From Deinococcales bacterium (lineage in GTDB: Bacteria > Deinococcota > Deinococci > Deinococcales > JAAFIG01): 64,000 bases of DNA. Every line of letters begins with the position of its first letter. Position 1 is the stretch's first letter. The stretch is from positions 1 through 64,000 of the forward strand of contig JAAFIG010000020.1 of NCBI GenBank assembly GCA_013298595.1, written 5' to 3'. Positions 8,091 through 16,538 of the stretch are shown here, piece by piece. The notes under the pieces are model-generated. The model saw only the letters and a program-made list of their open reading frames with translations. It did not search any database and was not told the origin of the DNA. A program made the translations under genes and the position numbers.

Positions 8091-8913
8091 AATTTCCTTG
8101 GCTTTTACGACGAATTGGGATAGCAATTTCAGTACGATAACGACTTGGATCAGACACAGATAACGGATGCTCGAGATAAATCTCACGGACATGCCCAATG
8201 ATTTCATGATTTTGTTCAGCAATCCAAGCCACAAGTTTCTCGAGGGTTAAATTGATGCTGCTGTAATCGCCAATATGGACGGTGTAGGCAAGTTCAGCGG
8301 CTTCAAGTATTTCAACTTTTTCGCTTTGTTGTTTACCAAGAATGCTTTGTTGTTTACCAAGAATTGGGATACAACAACTGATCTCGAGGCTGCGTTTACG
8401 CCATGGAACAGGGTACATGCTAAATGGTGCGCCAGCCGTGGTGATCGTGTGCTCACGGACAAAATCCAGTACAGCATTGACAGATGAGGCAATGCTGCTG
8501 CGTTCTGCCCAGACAATCTGCTCGGAGCGTTTCAGTATCGGCTGAGCACTCGAGTACCGATACTGGACATCAAATTGATTTTGATGATTATTTTTTAAAA
8601 CACCATCAAGTACTTGTAGCATCACATGATGGTGTTTTAAACGTTGCTCTAAGTGCTGCCGATGCTTTAGCATACGCTGTTGGGCTTGTTTTGGGTCTTG
8701 CAAAACCACTTGGATATCATCGAGTGGCATTTCGCATTCACGTAATAATTTAATACGTCCGGCTGTGTCTAATTGCTCGAGTGTGTAATATCGATACCCA
8801 GTATCAGCATCTACAAGACTTGGTTGCAGTAAGCCTTCAGCGTTGTATAAACGCAAAGCGCGGATAGAAAGTCCTGTAAGACGAGAAAAACGTCCAATCG
8901 AGATGAGGTTCAT
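8089..8913 (-). CDS. MerR-family transcriptional regulator with effector-binding domain
   Basis: A 274-aa regulator. Residues about 1-70 form the MerR winged helix (SIGRFSRLTGLSIRALRLYN, then TGYRYYTLEQLDTAGRIKLL). A coiled-coil dimerisation helix follows (QAQQRMLKHRQHLEQRL), and the C-terminal half is a GyrI/BmrR-like effector domain. A perfect 21-bp tandem duplication at 8323-8364 adds a second ILGKQQS. The ATG at 8913 is selected because GAGGAGAAG precedes it. The target is unknown; no multidrug transporter is adjacent. Confidence 0.88.
   Translation of the reverse strand: MNLISIGRFSRLTGLSIRALRLYNAEGLLQPSLVDADTGYRYYTLEQLDTAGRIKLLRECEMPLDDIQVVLQDPKQAQQRMLKHRQHLEQRLKHHHVMLQVLDGVLKNNHQNQFDVQYRYSSAQPILKRSEQIVWAERSSIASSVNAVLDFVREHTITTAGAPFSMYPVPWRKRSLEISCCIPILGKQQSILGKQQSEKVEILEAAELAYTVHIGDYSSINLTLEKLVAWIAEQNHEIIGHVREIYLEHPLSVSDPSRYRTEIAIPIRRKSQGN
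8323..8364. repeat. 21-bp perfect tandem duplication inside the MerR gene
   Basis: GCTTTGTTGTTTACCAAGAAT occurs twice head to tail. It is in frame and repeats seven residues (ILGKQQS) in the effector-binding domain. Confidence 0.95.
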
Positions 8914-9074
8914 ACTTCTCCTCGGCGGAACATTACATCGCATAAAAGCGTTCTCCCGCTGTCTGCCGTCTTTAAATGTACCAGTGTTATGACATAATTA
9001 CAATTGTTTGAACTGTGTCTAAAAACGCTATTCAATGGGACATTCGAGAAAAACGCGCAAAATTTCCCAACTCG

Positions 9075-9083
9075 TGGTACACT
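9075..9083 (+). promoter_or_regulatory. Extended -10 promoter of the cold-shock gene
   Basis: TGGTACACT at 9075-9083 gives an extended -10 (TGN-TACACT); no good -35 is seen. The transcript would start near 9090 and carry a leader of about 105 nt. Confidence 0.5.
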
Positions 9084-9089
9084 CTGAAA

Positions 9090-9195
9090 GCTTGCTCGAG
9101 AGAACAACTCGAGACACCCCGTGAAATGCGGGGGTATCTTGGGAAGTTGTAGTCCTTGGCGCAGGTTTTACCCCCGATTTGGGGCAAGGAGTTTC
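9090..9195 (+). promoter_or_regulatory. Structured 5' leader of the cold-shock gene, possible RNA thermosensor
   Basis: The leader can form mutually exclusive helices. CGGGGGTA at 9129-9136 can pair with ACCCCG at 9116-9121, inside an outer stem ACAACT (9104-9109) / AGTTGT (9145-9150). Alternatively it can pair over 8 bp with TACCCCCG at 9169-9176. In the first state those C residues are free to pair with GGGG at 9181-9184, which touches the ribosome site AAGGAG. A temperature-dependent switch like that of cspA leaders is inferred from these pairings. Confidence 0.5.
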
Positions 9196-9402
9196 ATGGT
9201 TGAAGGTGTTGTTAAGTGGTTCAGTGCGGAAAAAGGCTATGGTTTCATCAGCGTCGAAGGTCAGCCCGACGTGTTCGTGCATTTCAGCGCGATCCAAGGT
9301 AACGGTTACCGTAACCTCGAAGAAGGCACTCGTGTCAAGTTCGAGATTGAAAGCGGCAAGAACGGTAAGGGTCCGCAAGCAGCGAACGTAAACCGCGCTT
9401 AA
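9196..9402 (+). CDS. csp: Cold-shock protein, CspA family
   Basis: A 68-aa single cold-shock domain that binds single-stranded RNA/DNA as a chaperone. Both ribonucleoprotein motifs are present: KGYGFISV (RNP1) and VFVHFSAI (RNP2). The N-terminal [12 protein letters not shown] segment is canonical. The ATG at 9196 follows CAAGGAG, and the long structured leader agrees with cold-inducible expression. A strong terminator follows 17 bp after the stop. Confidence 0.97.
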   Translation: MVEGVVKWFSAEKGYGFISVEGQPDVFVHFSAIQGNGYRNLEEGTRVKFEIESGKNGKGPQAANVNRA

Positions 9403-9419
9403 TACTCGAGACCTCAGTC

Positions 9420-9451
9420 GGGGCGAAGCATTTGCTTCGCCCCTTTCTTTT
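9420..9451 (+). terminator. Intrinsic terminator of the cold-shock gene
   Basis: GGGGCGAAGC / GCTTCGCCCC with an ATTT loop, followed by TTTCTTTTA. A 10-bp perfect stem. Confidence 0.92.
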
Positions 9452-9453
9452 AT

Positions 9454-11313
9454 TTAACGTCCTGCGCCACGTTCCATAGAGACAAACCATACAGGTGTGG
9501 CAAGGCTGGCATCAAAGTTGTAACGCCAATCCTTACCTGCACTGGCTCGAGTTCCGCCAACATCAAAAACCTGTCCATCTCGGTTAATACTTACAAATCC
9601 ATTGCTCGAGAATCCTGTTAAGCGTTGGTCATAGCTGCTGTTATCAAACAAAGCTGTGCTATCACGGCGGACTTGGAATTTCGATAACCAACTTGGCACA
9701 TTGATGTTCAAAGTAATTTGATCGCAAGAAATGGTTAATGCCAAACCTTGTCTTGGCGCAGCACTGGCGGCTTTTGGCATACAAGCACTGGGCGTTGGTG
9801 GCATTGCGCCCATCACAATCGGCTCGAGGTTGGCTTTAACTGTACAATTTTGCAAATCGTATTCGGCGGTTTTGGCAATACTCATGATGGCACTCGAGGC
9901 ACTGTAAACAATGTTAATCAGTTGCAATTGCGCCCAGTAACGGTATGCCTTATCTGAAATTCGTGCCGCTGCCGAAAAACCATTGCGGTAAGAAACTGGG
10001 TATGCTGCTCGTATCAAACGGTCTTGTTGCTCGAGATTTTGGGCTGCACTTTGACAAGCTTCTGGATTATCACTAGGGTAACGGTAGGCTTTTTTGAGTT
10101 CATCAAAACGTTGCTTTTCTGTTTGGCTAAACAATGCACCGCTCGGACCAGAATCAGCCACATCCAAGACCTCAACCAAGGTTTTTTCGAGCCACCAATC
10201 ACGTAATTCGCTAATAAGCGGTACCTTCTTCATTTGCTCGAGTTGCAAACGACTGGAACGCCGAGCTGGAGACAAGAATTGATTAGAAAACTCTGGACTT
10301 GTCACCAATTTGCCATTAAACGAGGCTTGGACTAGCGGCACAGATTCAGGAATTGGCGAGCTGATATCTGACGTTAAGAATTTCTGCTCGAGATCACGCA
10401 TTTGGTTTTGGTTCGCAGCAGAAAAATCGTTGCGCCACCATGCCTTATTTTGCCACTCGAGGGCTTCTTGGCAACGGTTTTGACTTTGCATTCCTATGGC
10501 AATTGCAAGGTTCATGCGCGGTTCGGACAAATTAGGATTGGCTGTCACCGCTAAACGCAGCACTTTTTCGGCTTCGGCATACCGTTGCAAACGCAACAAA
10601 GCATGACCTTTATTGGCATTGAGCATACCCGCCTCGAGTTTCCCACCAATTTTTTCTGCCCCTGCAATCAGCACCAGCGCTTCACGGTTCAAACCAAAAT
10701 AAATAGCAAGCGCAGTTAAATTCACTAAATGGGCTGCATTTTTTGGCTCGAGTTTGGCAGCCCGTAGCAACAAACCAAAACTCGCCGCTGGTTTGCCGTA
10801 CCACAACGCCACCAGTGCCGTCCGAGCCGCTAAACCAGCACTGCCAGCCTCGGCACTTTTCTCGAGGGCAGGAAGGCTGCCAGAGCCAACTTGCAGGCTT
10901 AAATCTTTGCGTAACTTTGCTAAGGTTTGCTCGAGATTCAGTGCTTTAGGCGGCTCAGGGGCTTTAGGTGCATTCGCCACCACATCCCGCAATTGCTTCA
11001 AACCCGCCTCGAGACTTGGACGGGCTGGATCATCTGGTTTCATGGTTTTTAATTCTGCCTCGAGCGATGCAATTTGTTCTTGTAACTGCGCGGTCAAGGC
11101 AGGCATTTGTTGTAACACACCTGTTGGATTACCTTGCATATCGGTGGAATCCGAATTGTTCATCCCTGCTAATTCGAGCTTCGGACACTCAGGATTCCCT
11201 TGTGTTAAATGATAATTTCGCCGCCCATCGGAAACCGCTGTCCACTGCTGGGACTGCGCCAAAATTGGTGTAATAACACCTAAAGCCAGCAGCGCAATAA
11301 CAATTTTTTTCAT
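9454..11313 (-). CDS. Secreted TPR-repeat protein
   Basis: A 619-aa exported protein with a Sec signal peptide (MKKIVIALLALGVITPILAQ). Residues about 75-120 form a coiled coil (LTAQLQEQIASLEAELKTM). Tetratricopeptide-like repeats follow at about 150-310 (GHALLRLQRYAEAEKVLRLA; ANPNLSEPRMNLAIAI). The C-terminal third is not recognised and contains several cysteines. It starts 10 bp after the stop of the modular secreted protein upstream, has a clear AAAGGAG site, and so is the second gene of the operon driven by the heptamer promoter at 12915-12950. Function is unknown; protein interaction at the cell surface is the likely role of the TPRs. Confidence 0.75.
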   Translation of the reverse strand: MKKIVIALLALGVITPILAQSQQWTAVSDGRRNYHLTQGNPECPKLELAGMNNSDSTDMQGNPTGVLQQMPALTAQLQEQIASLEAELKTMKPDDPARPSLEAGLKQLRDVVANAPKAPEPPKALNLEQTLAKLRKDLSLQVGSGSLPALEKSAEAGSAGLAARTALVALWYGKPAASFGLLLRAAKLEPKNAAHLVNLTALAIYFGLNREALVLIAGAEKIGGKLEAGMLNANKGHALLRLQRYAEAEKVLRLAVTANPNLSEPRMNLAIAIGMQSQNRCQEALEWQNKAWWRNDFSAANQNQMRDLEQKFLTSDISSPIPESVPLVQASFNGKLVTSPEFSNQFLSPARRSSRLQLEQMKKVPLISELRDWWLEKTLVEVLDVADSGPSGALFSQTEKQRFDELKKAYRYPSDNPEACQSAAQNLEQQDRLIRAAYPVSYRNGFSAAARISDKAYRYWAQLQLINIVYSASSAIMSIAKTAEYDLQNCTVKANLEPIVMGAMPPTPSACMPKAASAAPRQGLALTISCDQITLNINVPSWLSKFQVRRDSTALFDNSSYDQRLTGFSSNGFVSINRDGQVFDVGGTRASAGKDWRYNFDASLATPVWFVSMERGAGR

Positions 11314-11323
11314 GATTTCTCCT

Positions 11324-12898
11324 TTACTCGAGGTTTACACTTACGGTCAAAGAATCTGGTGTGATGAACGTAACAGTCTGCGTTTTCGCGGGTTTCTGCT
11401 GATTGCTATTGTTGAAAACATCCAAGAAAGTCCAAAATCGCCCTGTGGCAGTAACAATTTCAAGTGTCATTTTGTAGGTGCCAAGTTTTAAGCCCTTTAA
11501 CCTAAATTCAGTGACAGATTTTTGCATTGGCACGCTAAAGGTTTGCGCTTCGCCCTTTGAACCATCTACCAATGCTACAGGTTCTAAACGCATTTCCAAA
11601 GTGTAATTATCTGGAATGCTGGGATACCGATCGAACCCATAAGTGACAAAACGAATTTCGCTTTTGCGGGTATCGAAATTAAAATTCTGCACCGCACCAT
11701 CAGCACCAATCACTTCGTCGATTGCATCAAAATAATAACTATACGTCTTACCCGCAAAAGCTCCTTCGGCATTAATTCCAACATAAGAACCCAACACACC
11801 CTTAACATCAAACCGATAAAACCCTTTGGCATCGGTAAAAGTCGTTTTAACTTGCCCTCGAGACACGGTGCTGTACAAAATCACTTTGTAATTGGTAAGC
11901 GGACGACCACAAAAACCGTAAACATAACCTTTGTAAAACCCAACTTCTGCGTTTAAAGCAGGCAGTTTTGTTACTGGACAATTAGCAGTTGGAACAACAG
12001 GAATTTTACATTCCCAGTAGATATTGGTAATGCAAGAAAGCGCTGTAACAGCCCCTGTGCTCGAGGCAACTGGTGCAGTCGGTGCGACAGGTTTATTGAC
12101 CACAGGCAGTGTTAAACGGATCAGCGCATCAAAACTCGAGTCGCCTTTTTCAAGTTGTAAACTGATATTTGCAAGCGGTGGCGTTGCTAATGCGAGTTGA
12201 TTATTGACTCGAAATGGTGCGACTTCATCGGCGGCACTGAGATCGCTATCTTTATCAAGATCACGCCAAGCAATCAGCACATACGGAATTTTCTCGAGAC
12301 CACCAAGACTAAATCGCCCAGCCGCATCAATGTTGCCAGCTTTAGAACGAGCTTGCACATACTTACCATTTTCGTAGACAGCCGCAAAAATAACTGCACC
12401 GTTCAAACTCGAGCCAGCCAATGGTTTAACCATTCCAGAAAAGGCTAAACCACTCGAGGTAAGGGCTGGGGCTTGAGGTTGGTCGGCTTGGTCAAGCAGC
12501 GCGTCAAAATCGCCAGTAAATAAGACTAATTTCAGATCTATATTTTGCGCGGGAGGCACAACTTCGCTGGGTTTGCCATTTTTTTGATACACACCCAGTT
12601 CATCGCCAGAATCTACTTCTTGGCTGTTGTTTAAATCCCGCCAAGCCAGCATCAAATAATCCTTAGCTGCTAACCCAGCCACAGAATACTTGACACTCGA
12701 GCCGCTGCCTTGCACCTGAACCGCTTTGGTATTGGCTTCATCGCAAGAATCGTTAGCAATCTGACAAGCCACCACAAATAAGCCCTGCAAACTCGAGCCA
12801 GCTCGAGCAAAAACCGTACCAGAAATCGTTAAATTACTCTGTGCACTCGAGATTGTCAGCCCTACAGCAGCGATGAGAACCAAAACCAATTTTTTCAT
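11324..12898 (-). CDS. Secreted modular protein with repeated DSCD/GDELG domains
   Basis: A 524-aa exported protein. The signal peptide is MKKLVLVLIAAVGLTISSAQ. Two similar beta-sandwich modules follow (about residues 22-115 and 130-230), each with a GTVFARAGSSLQG-like opening and an Asp-rich loop (RDLNNSQEVDSGDELGVY; RDLDKDSDLSAADEV) that looks suited to Ca2+ binding. The C-terminal part has a carboxypeptidase-regulatory-like domain (YKVILYSTVSRGQVKTTFTD). The same module recurs in the proteins at 13618 and 15793. The ATG at 12898 follows AAGGAGG; the longer upstream frame runs through the promoter repeats and is not coding. Confidence 0.72.
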   Translation of the reverse strand: MKKLVLVLIAAVGLTISSAQSNLTISGTVFARAGSSLQGLFVVACQIANDSCDEANTKAVQVQGSGSSVKYSVAGLAAKDYLMLAWRDLNNSQEVDSGDELGVYQKNGKPSEVVPPAQNIDLKLVLFTGDFDALLDQADQPQAPALTSSGLAFSGMVKPLAGSSLNGAVIFAAVYENGKYVQARSKAGNIDAAGRFSLGGLEKIPYVLIAWRDLDKDSDLSAADEVAPFRVNNQLALATPPLANISLQLEKGDSSFDALIRLTLPVVNKPVAPTAPVASSTGAVTALSCITNIYWECKIPVVPTANCPVTKLPALNAEVGFYKGYVYGFCGRPLTNYKVILYSTVSRGQVKTTFTDAKGFYRFDVKGVLGSYVGINAEGAFAGKTYSYYFDAIDEVIGADGAVQNFNFDTRKSEIRFVTYGFDRYPSIPDNYTLEMRLEPVALVDGSKGEAQTFSVPMQKSVTEFRLKGLKLGTYKMTLEIVTATGRFWTFLDVFNNSNQQKPAKTQTVTFITPDSLTVSVNLE

Positions 12899-12914
12899 GA
12901 TTTCCTCCTTAATC

Positions 12915-12950
12915 AGTGTACTTTTCCTAGCGTGACTGGAGCGTGACTGG
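12915..12950 (-). promoter_or_regulatory. Heptamer-repeat promoter A (SARP-like box)
   Basis: Read on the minus strand: CCAGTCA, CGCT, CCAGTCA, 12 nt, TACACT. The -10 is at 12915-12920 and the heptamers at 12933-12939 and 12944-12950, period 11 bp. The ATG is 16 nt beyond the -10. There is no -35 hexamer; the heptamers occupy its place. Confidence 0.75.
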
Positions 12951-13062
12951 CATCCGAAGCACTGGAGCGTGACTGGCATCCGAAGCACTGGAAGCGTGGC
13001 TGGCATCCGAAGCACTGGAAGCGTGGCTGGCATCCGTATCCTTCGAGCGTGACTGCTGTTCG
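12930..13062 (-). repeat. 26/27-bp tandem array extending promoter A
   Basis: Upstream of the promoter-proximal heptamers, the unit CCAGTCACGCTCCAGTGCTT plus CGGATG (minus strand) is repeated about four times, with two copies carrying CCAGCCACGCTT variants. Shorter versions stand at 16552-16639 and 18320-18370. The repeats end at the terminator of the upstream gene. Confidence 0.85.
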
Positions 13063-13073
13063 AGTTCTCGAGC

Positions 13074-13105
13074 AATAAAAAACCTCCTGCTTCATCAGGA
13101 GGTTT
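13074..13105 (-). terminator. Intrinsic terminator of the PEGA lipoprotein gene
   Basis: On the minus strand AAACCTCCTG / CAGGAGGTTT forms a 10-bp stem with a 6-nt loop, followed by TTTTATT. It lies 17 bp after the stop codon at 13122. Confidence 0.88.
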
Positions 13106-13121
13106 GCAAACTCGAGAGAAT

Positions 13122-13568
13122 TTATTGACCTGTTTGACCAATAATAAAACCCTTATTTTTAAGAATTTTTGCTGCCCAAGCAGGAATTGGTTCGCTACTC
13201 ATGGCTTGCGGACTCAGCACCACACTAACATTGGTGGTATCAAGTTCAAACCACGCACCAGTAGCAGCATCAATCACCAAAGGAAACAAACCACCCAGTA
13301 CGTCTAAGACAATCCAAAGTGCGCCAACATGATTGGTTAGAATATAGGTTTGATTAGCAAAACCTGGTTTTTGAAAAGTAATGTTATAAGAACGATTGGT
13401 TTTCAACCGAGCTTGTGTTGTTGTTTGCCCAATTAAATTGCCATCAATGAACACATTGGCTGCGGTTGGATTAGAAGTAAATGTCACAGTGGCAGAATCG
13501 CCTTTGAATAACAAAGCGCAACTCGAGAGGGAAAAGGCTGCGAGTAATGCAATGAAGATGGTTTTCAT
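13122..13568 (-). CDS. PEGA-domain lipoprotein
   Basis: A 148-aa lipoprotein. The signal ends in the lipobox SLSSC. A PEGA-type domain follows, recognised by SNPTAANVFIDGNLIGQTTT and the basic KTNRSYNITFQKPGF turn. A hydrophobic stretch (GALWIVLDVLGGLFPLVI) may be a second membrane-associated segment. PEGA domains bind surface components or proteins; no enzyme function is expected. The ATG at 13568 follows an AAGGAAA site; the gene lies 49 bp behind the subtilase and is probably co-transcribed with it. Confidence 0.78.
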   Translation of the reverse strand: MKTIFIALLAAFSLSSCALLFKGDSATVTFTSNPTAANVFIDGNLIGQTTTQARLKTNRSYNITFQKPGFANQTYILTNHVGALWIVLDVLGGLFPLVIDAATGAWFELDTTNVSVVLSPQAMSSEPIPAWAAKILKNKGFIIGQTGQ

Positions 13569-13617
13569 GGTGTTTCCTTTCTGAAAGAGGGCGGTCATTT
13601 GTAATAGCAGTAAAGTT

Positions 13618-15693
13618 CTATTTTGCGCGATTACGGTATTTGAAATAGGCATTGAAATGCGTTTCAGTTGGCATCGAAGCGAGCTGCGTAATATTTTGCA
13701 ATAAACTCATACGAATACCAATATTACTGGCAGGAGGGCGAACAAAACCAACTGTGTAAACGCCAAGAAAATCGCCACTGTTAATATCGTTATTACCATC
13801 CACATCTTTACCTGCAAATACAATATAATTGCCATCTGACAAGTTAGAAATCGAATAATTGGCTTGTAAACCTGTACCATTCACCGTAATCTCGACTGAT
13901 TTATTAACATCGCAAGAATCTGTGGCTGCCACATAAAAACAAGCCAGTACACTCGAGCCATTGATACTGACTGCTTGGGTTGGTGCAGCGGTAACGGTCA
14001 ACGTTAATGTGGCTGTGCGGGTTAAACCCGCACCTGTGCCTTCAAAAACGATCGAGTATGAATCAGGTGCTACCGTCGCGGGCACATTGACCTGTACGGT
14101 CGAACCTGTCGCGGTTAACGTCACACCGCTGGGTGCTCCGGCAAAAGTAATAGCTACGGTGCTTAAATCAAACCCGCCCACTGCTTCGGCGGTAATGCTG
14201 ATATTGACACTCGAGCCTCGCACTACCCGCAGACTGGTTGGATTGACCCGCAAACTAAAATCTGGGGTTGGTGCATTACCCGGACTCAGGGCTTGCAGCG
14301 CCGCTTGGGCATCTATCAAACCTGCACCACAATCACTCGAGGTTTTTGCAGTGCCAGAACCCGTACATTTAGTCGGTGTTAGTTCCCTTGCAGTACGCTT
14401 TAAGACTTCTAAAGCTCGAGTCAGTGTCAAACTTGGATCACGGCTTTTCATCAAGGCAAGGACACCTGCTACATGTGGGGCTGCCATGCTCGTACCATTC
14501 TCGAAAATAAAATTGAAATTACCAGTTTGGTCATTTTTACCAAGACTTAACACGCCATCAGGTCGGGTATCATTGTTTAAATCTGCACTTACATCGCCAC
14601 CTGGAGCCACGACATCTATGCGCTGACCAAAATTAGAATACGGTGCTCGAGCACCAGCAAAATCGGTTGCACCAACTGTAATCACACCACTGCAACTGGC
14701 AGGTACAAAACTCGAGGCATCTTGATTAGAATTACCCGCTGCTACAACAATAATTTTACCAGCTGAATTCACCTGATCTATGGCTTCTTGATAGGCTGGG
14801 TTTTGTGAACATGCACCAGAGCCACCTAAGCTCATATTGATAATTGCGGCTGGGTTAGGGTTATTTGGCATGCCAGACACAGGTAAACCCGCTGCCCAAA
14901 CCATACCGTCCACAATATCTACAATGGTACCGCCACCTACACCTAAAACCCGTATAGGTAAAATCTTTGCTCCCCAACTGATACCAGCTATACCAATACT
15001 GTTATTGGTAGCAGCAGCAATTGTTCCAGCTACATGCGAACCATGATATGAACTTTGTCCACTTGGATTATCACCGGGATCGTTGGCATCGGCATCGCGT
15101 CCATCACCATCTCGAGAATTTCGTGCATTGCTGACAAAATCAAAGCCCCCAATAATCTTTCCAGCAAAATCAGGATGGGTTTTTAAGATACCCGTATCAA
15201 TTACTGCCACTGTCACAGGGTTAGAATCGCCTTTTTCGATATCCCATGCTTGCGGTAAGTTAATCGCAGGATAATGCCATTGAAAATTAAGAAATTCATC
15301 GTTCGACGTAGCTGCTTTTTGCAAAATATAATTTGGTTGCGCCCAAACAACATCTACTCGAGACGATAATTGCTCGGCAAGCACTCGTGCATCGCTGTTG
15401 GTGGTTGCGCGGAACAGACGCGTGTGCTCGAGTCCGACAGCTCGAGCCAGTGTTAAATTCGCACCTGCCACCGACAAATTAATGCTGTTCTGGGCAGTAA
15501 TACCGCTTTTGAATTTGACAATCACTTCGTTTTCGACAAATGGTGCTGTGGCACTGTTGGTGCTTGTGGCAAGGGTGATGGTACCACTAATTGTTTTATT
15601 ACTGGGTGGCGGTGGTGGGTTGGGGGTGCTACCGCCACATGCCACAGCAGCCATGAGTAACGAACAAGCAAAAACGTTTCTTAGAATATGCAC
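13618..15693 (-). CDS. Subtilisin-like serine protease (S8), lipoprotein with C-terminal modules
   Basis: A 691-aa subtilase. The lipobox is AAVAC, followed by a proline-rich spacer and a propeptide-like region with VIVKFKSG. The catalytic triad is in VAVIDTGI (Asp), SYHGSHVAGTIAA (His) and ENGTSMAAPHVAG (Ser), with the oxyanion Asn in VVAAGNSN. After the protease domain comes an Ig-like domain and then a DSCD/GDFLGVY module like those in the 11324 and 15793 proteins. It should act on proteins outside the cell. The start is GTG at 15693, after AAAGGAGG. No heptamer promoter is seen here. Confidence 0.93.
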   Translation of the reverse strand: MHILRNVFACSLLMAAVACGGSTPNPPPPPSNKTISGTITLATSTNSATAPFVENEVIVKFKSGITAQNSINLSVAGANLTLARAVGLEHTRLFRATTNSDARVLAEQLSSRVDVVWAQPNYILQKAATSNDEFLNFQWHYPAINLPQAWDIEKGDSNPVTVAVIDTGILKTHPDFAGKIIGGFDFVSNARNSRDGDGRDADANDPGDNPSGQSSYHGSHVAGTIAAATNNSIGIAGISWGAKILPIRVLGVGGGTIVDIVDGMVWAAGLPVSGMPNNPNPAAIINMSLGGSGACSQNPAYQEAIDQVNSAGKIIVVAAGNSNQDASSFVPASCSGVITVGATDFAGARAPYSNFGQRIDVVAPGGDVSADLNNDTRPDGVLSLGKNDQTGNFNFIFENGTSMAAPHVAGVLALMKSRDPSLTLTRALEVLKRTARELTPTKCTGSGTAKTSSDCGAGLIDAQAALQALSPGNAPTPDFSLRVNPTSLRVVRGSSVNISITAEAVGGFDLSTVAITFAGAPSGVTLTATGSTVQVNVPATVAPDSYSIVFEGTGAGLTRTATLTLTVTAAPTQAVSINGSSVLACFYVAATDSCDVNKSVEITVNGTGLQANYSISNLSDGNYIVFAGKDVDGNNDINSGDFLGVYTVGFVRPPASNIGIRMSLLQNITQLASMPTETHFNAYFKYRNRAK

Positions 15694-15792
15694 AATACCT
15701 CCTTTGGCTCGAGCCTAAAAATAGGATACACGGTCTGGTGTTACAACAGCGTCTCAGTCGGAAATGATGCGTTGGTAACGATAAATATCAAA

Positions 15793-16212
15793 TCAGTTTT
15801 GCTCGAGAATAGAAGATTGCAATTGCGAAGGAGCAATGATTACTTTGAGATTGGTATTTGGTGGTGAAATGCTAATAAACTTTTCTTGGGCATCAATTAA
15901 ACCACCTATTGCCTGCTCATTTTGATCTACCAAAACAATAAAATACTTACCAGGTTTAACATCTGTAATACTAAAAGAAACTTTTGTATCACCAGCTTTT
16001 GCGTTGATTGGAACACGTTTGGTATTGGCATTGGTTGGATCACAGCTATCATTGACCACAAAACAAGCACCAACGTCGAACCTAACGGCTGTATTAAATG
16101 CACTACCAGCAGGTAACTCGAGCGCACCTGAAAAGACATTAGGAGCACCAGCACCCGGACAAGCCGTGAGCACAGCCGTCAAGAAAGCCAAACCAAGAAA
16201 CACTTTTTTCAT
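15793..16212 (-). CDS. Small lipoprotein with a DSCD module
   Basis: A 139-aa lipoprotein (lipobox VLTAC) that consists of a single copy of the module shared with the subtilase C-terminus and the 11324 protein: GACFVVNDSCDPTN, then SFSITDVKPGKYFIVLVD. The Asp-rich loop is degenerate here (DQNEQAIGG). The ATG at 16212 is preceded by TGGAGG. Function unknown; it may be a stand-alone surface domain. No heptamer promoter was found upstream. Confidence 0.7.
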   Translation of the reverse strand: MKKVFLGLAFLTAVLTACPGAGAPNVFSGALELPAGSAFNTAVRFDVGACFVVNDSCDPTNANTKRVPINAKAGDTKVSFSITDVKPGKYFIVLVDQNEQAIGGLIDAQEKFISISPPNTNLKVIIAPSQLQSSILEQN

Positions 16213-16325
16213 AAAAACCTCCAAAAGCCACAAGGCTCGAGAACAAAACTACGTTGTTCCTCGAGCAACGGGGGAATGACTCGAGGAGTGGAGAAAAGGA
16301 GAGAAAGGCAAGTAAAATAGGTAAT

Positions 16326-16520
16326 TTATTCGATTCTGACAGGGTTATCCATCCAACTTAAATCAAATGGTTGATGAACATCCGTAATCACTTTCAGTAA
16401 AGCCTCAGGATTCGAGAAATGCTTTTTCTCGAGTGTTACCGAATCTGTCAGCGTAGCTCGCCATTGTTCGTTATCTGTCCAGACGCGCAAAATATACATT
16501 TGCTGAGTTTGCTGAGTCAT
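16326..16520 (-). CDS. Small protein with WRATLTD motif
   Basis: A 64-aa protein with an AGGAGG ribosome site and its own heptamer promoter, so I consider it real despite its size. It has a strand (YILRVWTDNEQWRATLTDS) followed by a helix (NPEALLKVITDV). This general pattern, (V/I)W....WR..L.D........F..L..LL..., recalls small hypothetical proteins of Chloroflexi and other phyla. That resemblance is from memory and untested. Confidence 0.6.
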   Translation of the reverse strand: MTQQTQQMYILRVWTDNEQWRATLTDSVTLEKKHFSNPEALLKVITDVHQPFDLSWMDNPVRIE

Positions 16521-16538
16521 GCCTGCCTCCTGTTAAGA

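Noticed and set aside
12930-13062. CRISPR-like array of regular 26-27-bp repeats
   Set aside because: There are no unique spacers; the units are directly tandem, degenerate, and continuous with a promoter motif. No cas genes lie nearby.
12899-13141. Extended N-terminus of the 11324 protein through the repeat array (MPATLPVLR repeats)
   Set aside because: The frame runs through a promoter, a terminator and tandem repeats. The signal peptide with its own AAGGAGG site begins at 12898.
13961-14626. Plus-strand frame of 221 codons inside the subtilase gene
   Set aside because: Antisense shadow of the Thr/Val-rich Ig-like region; no start signal.
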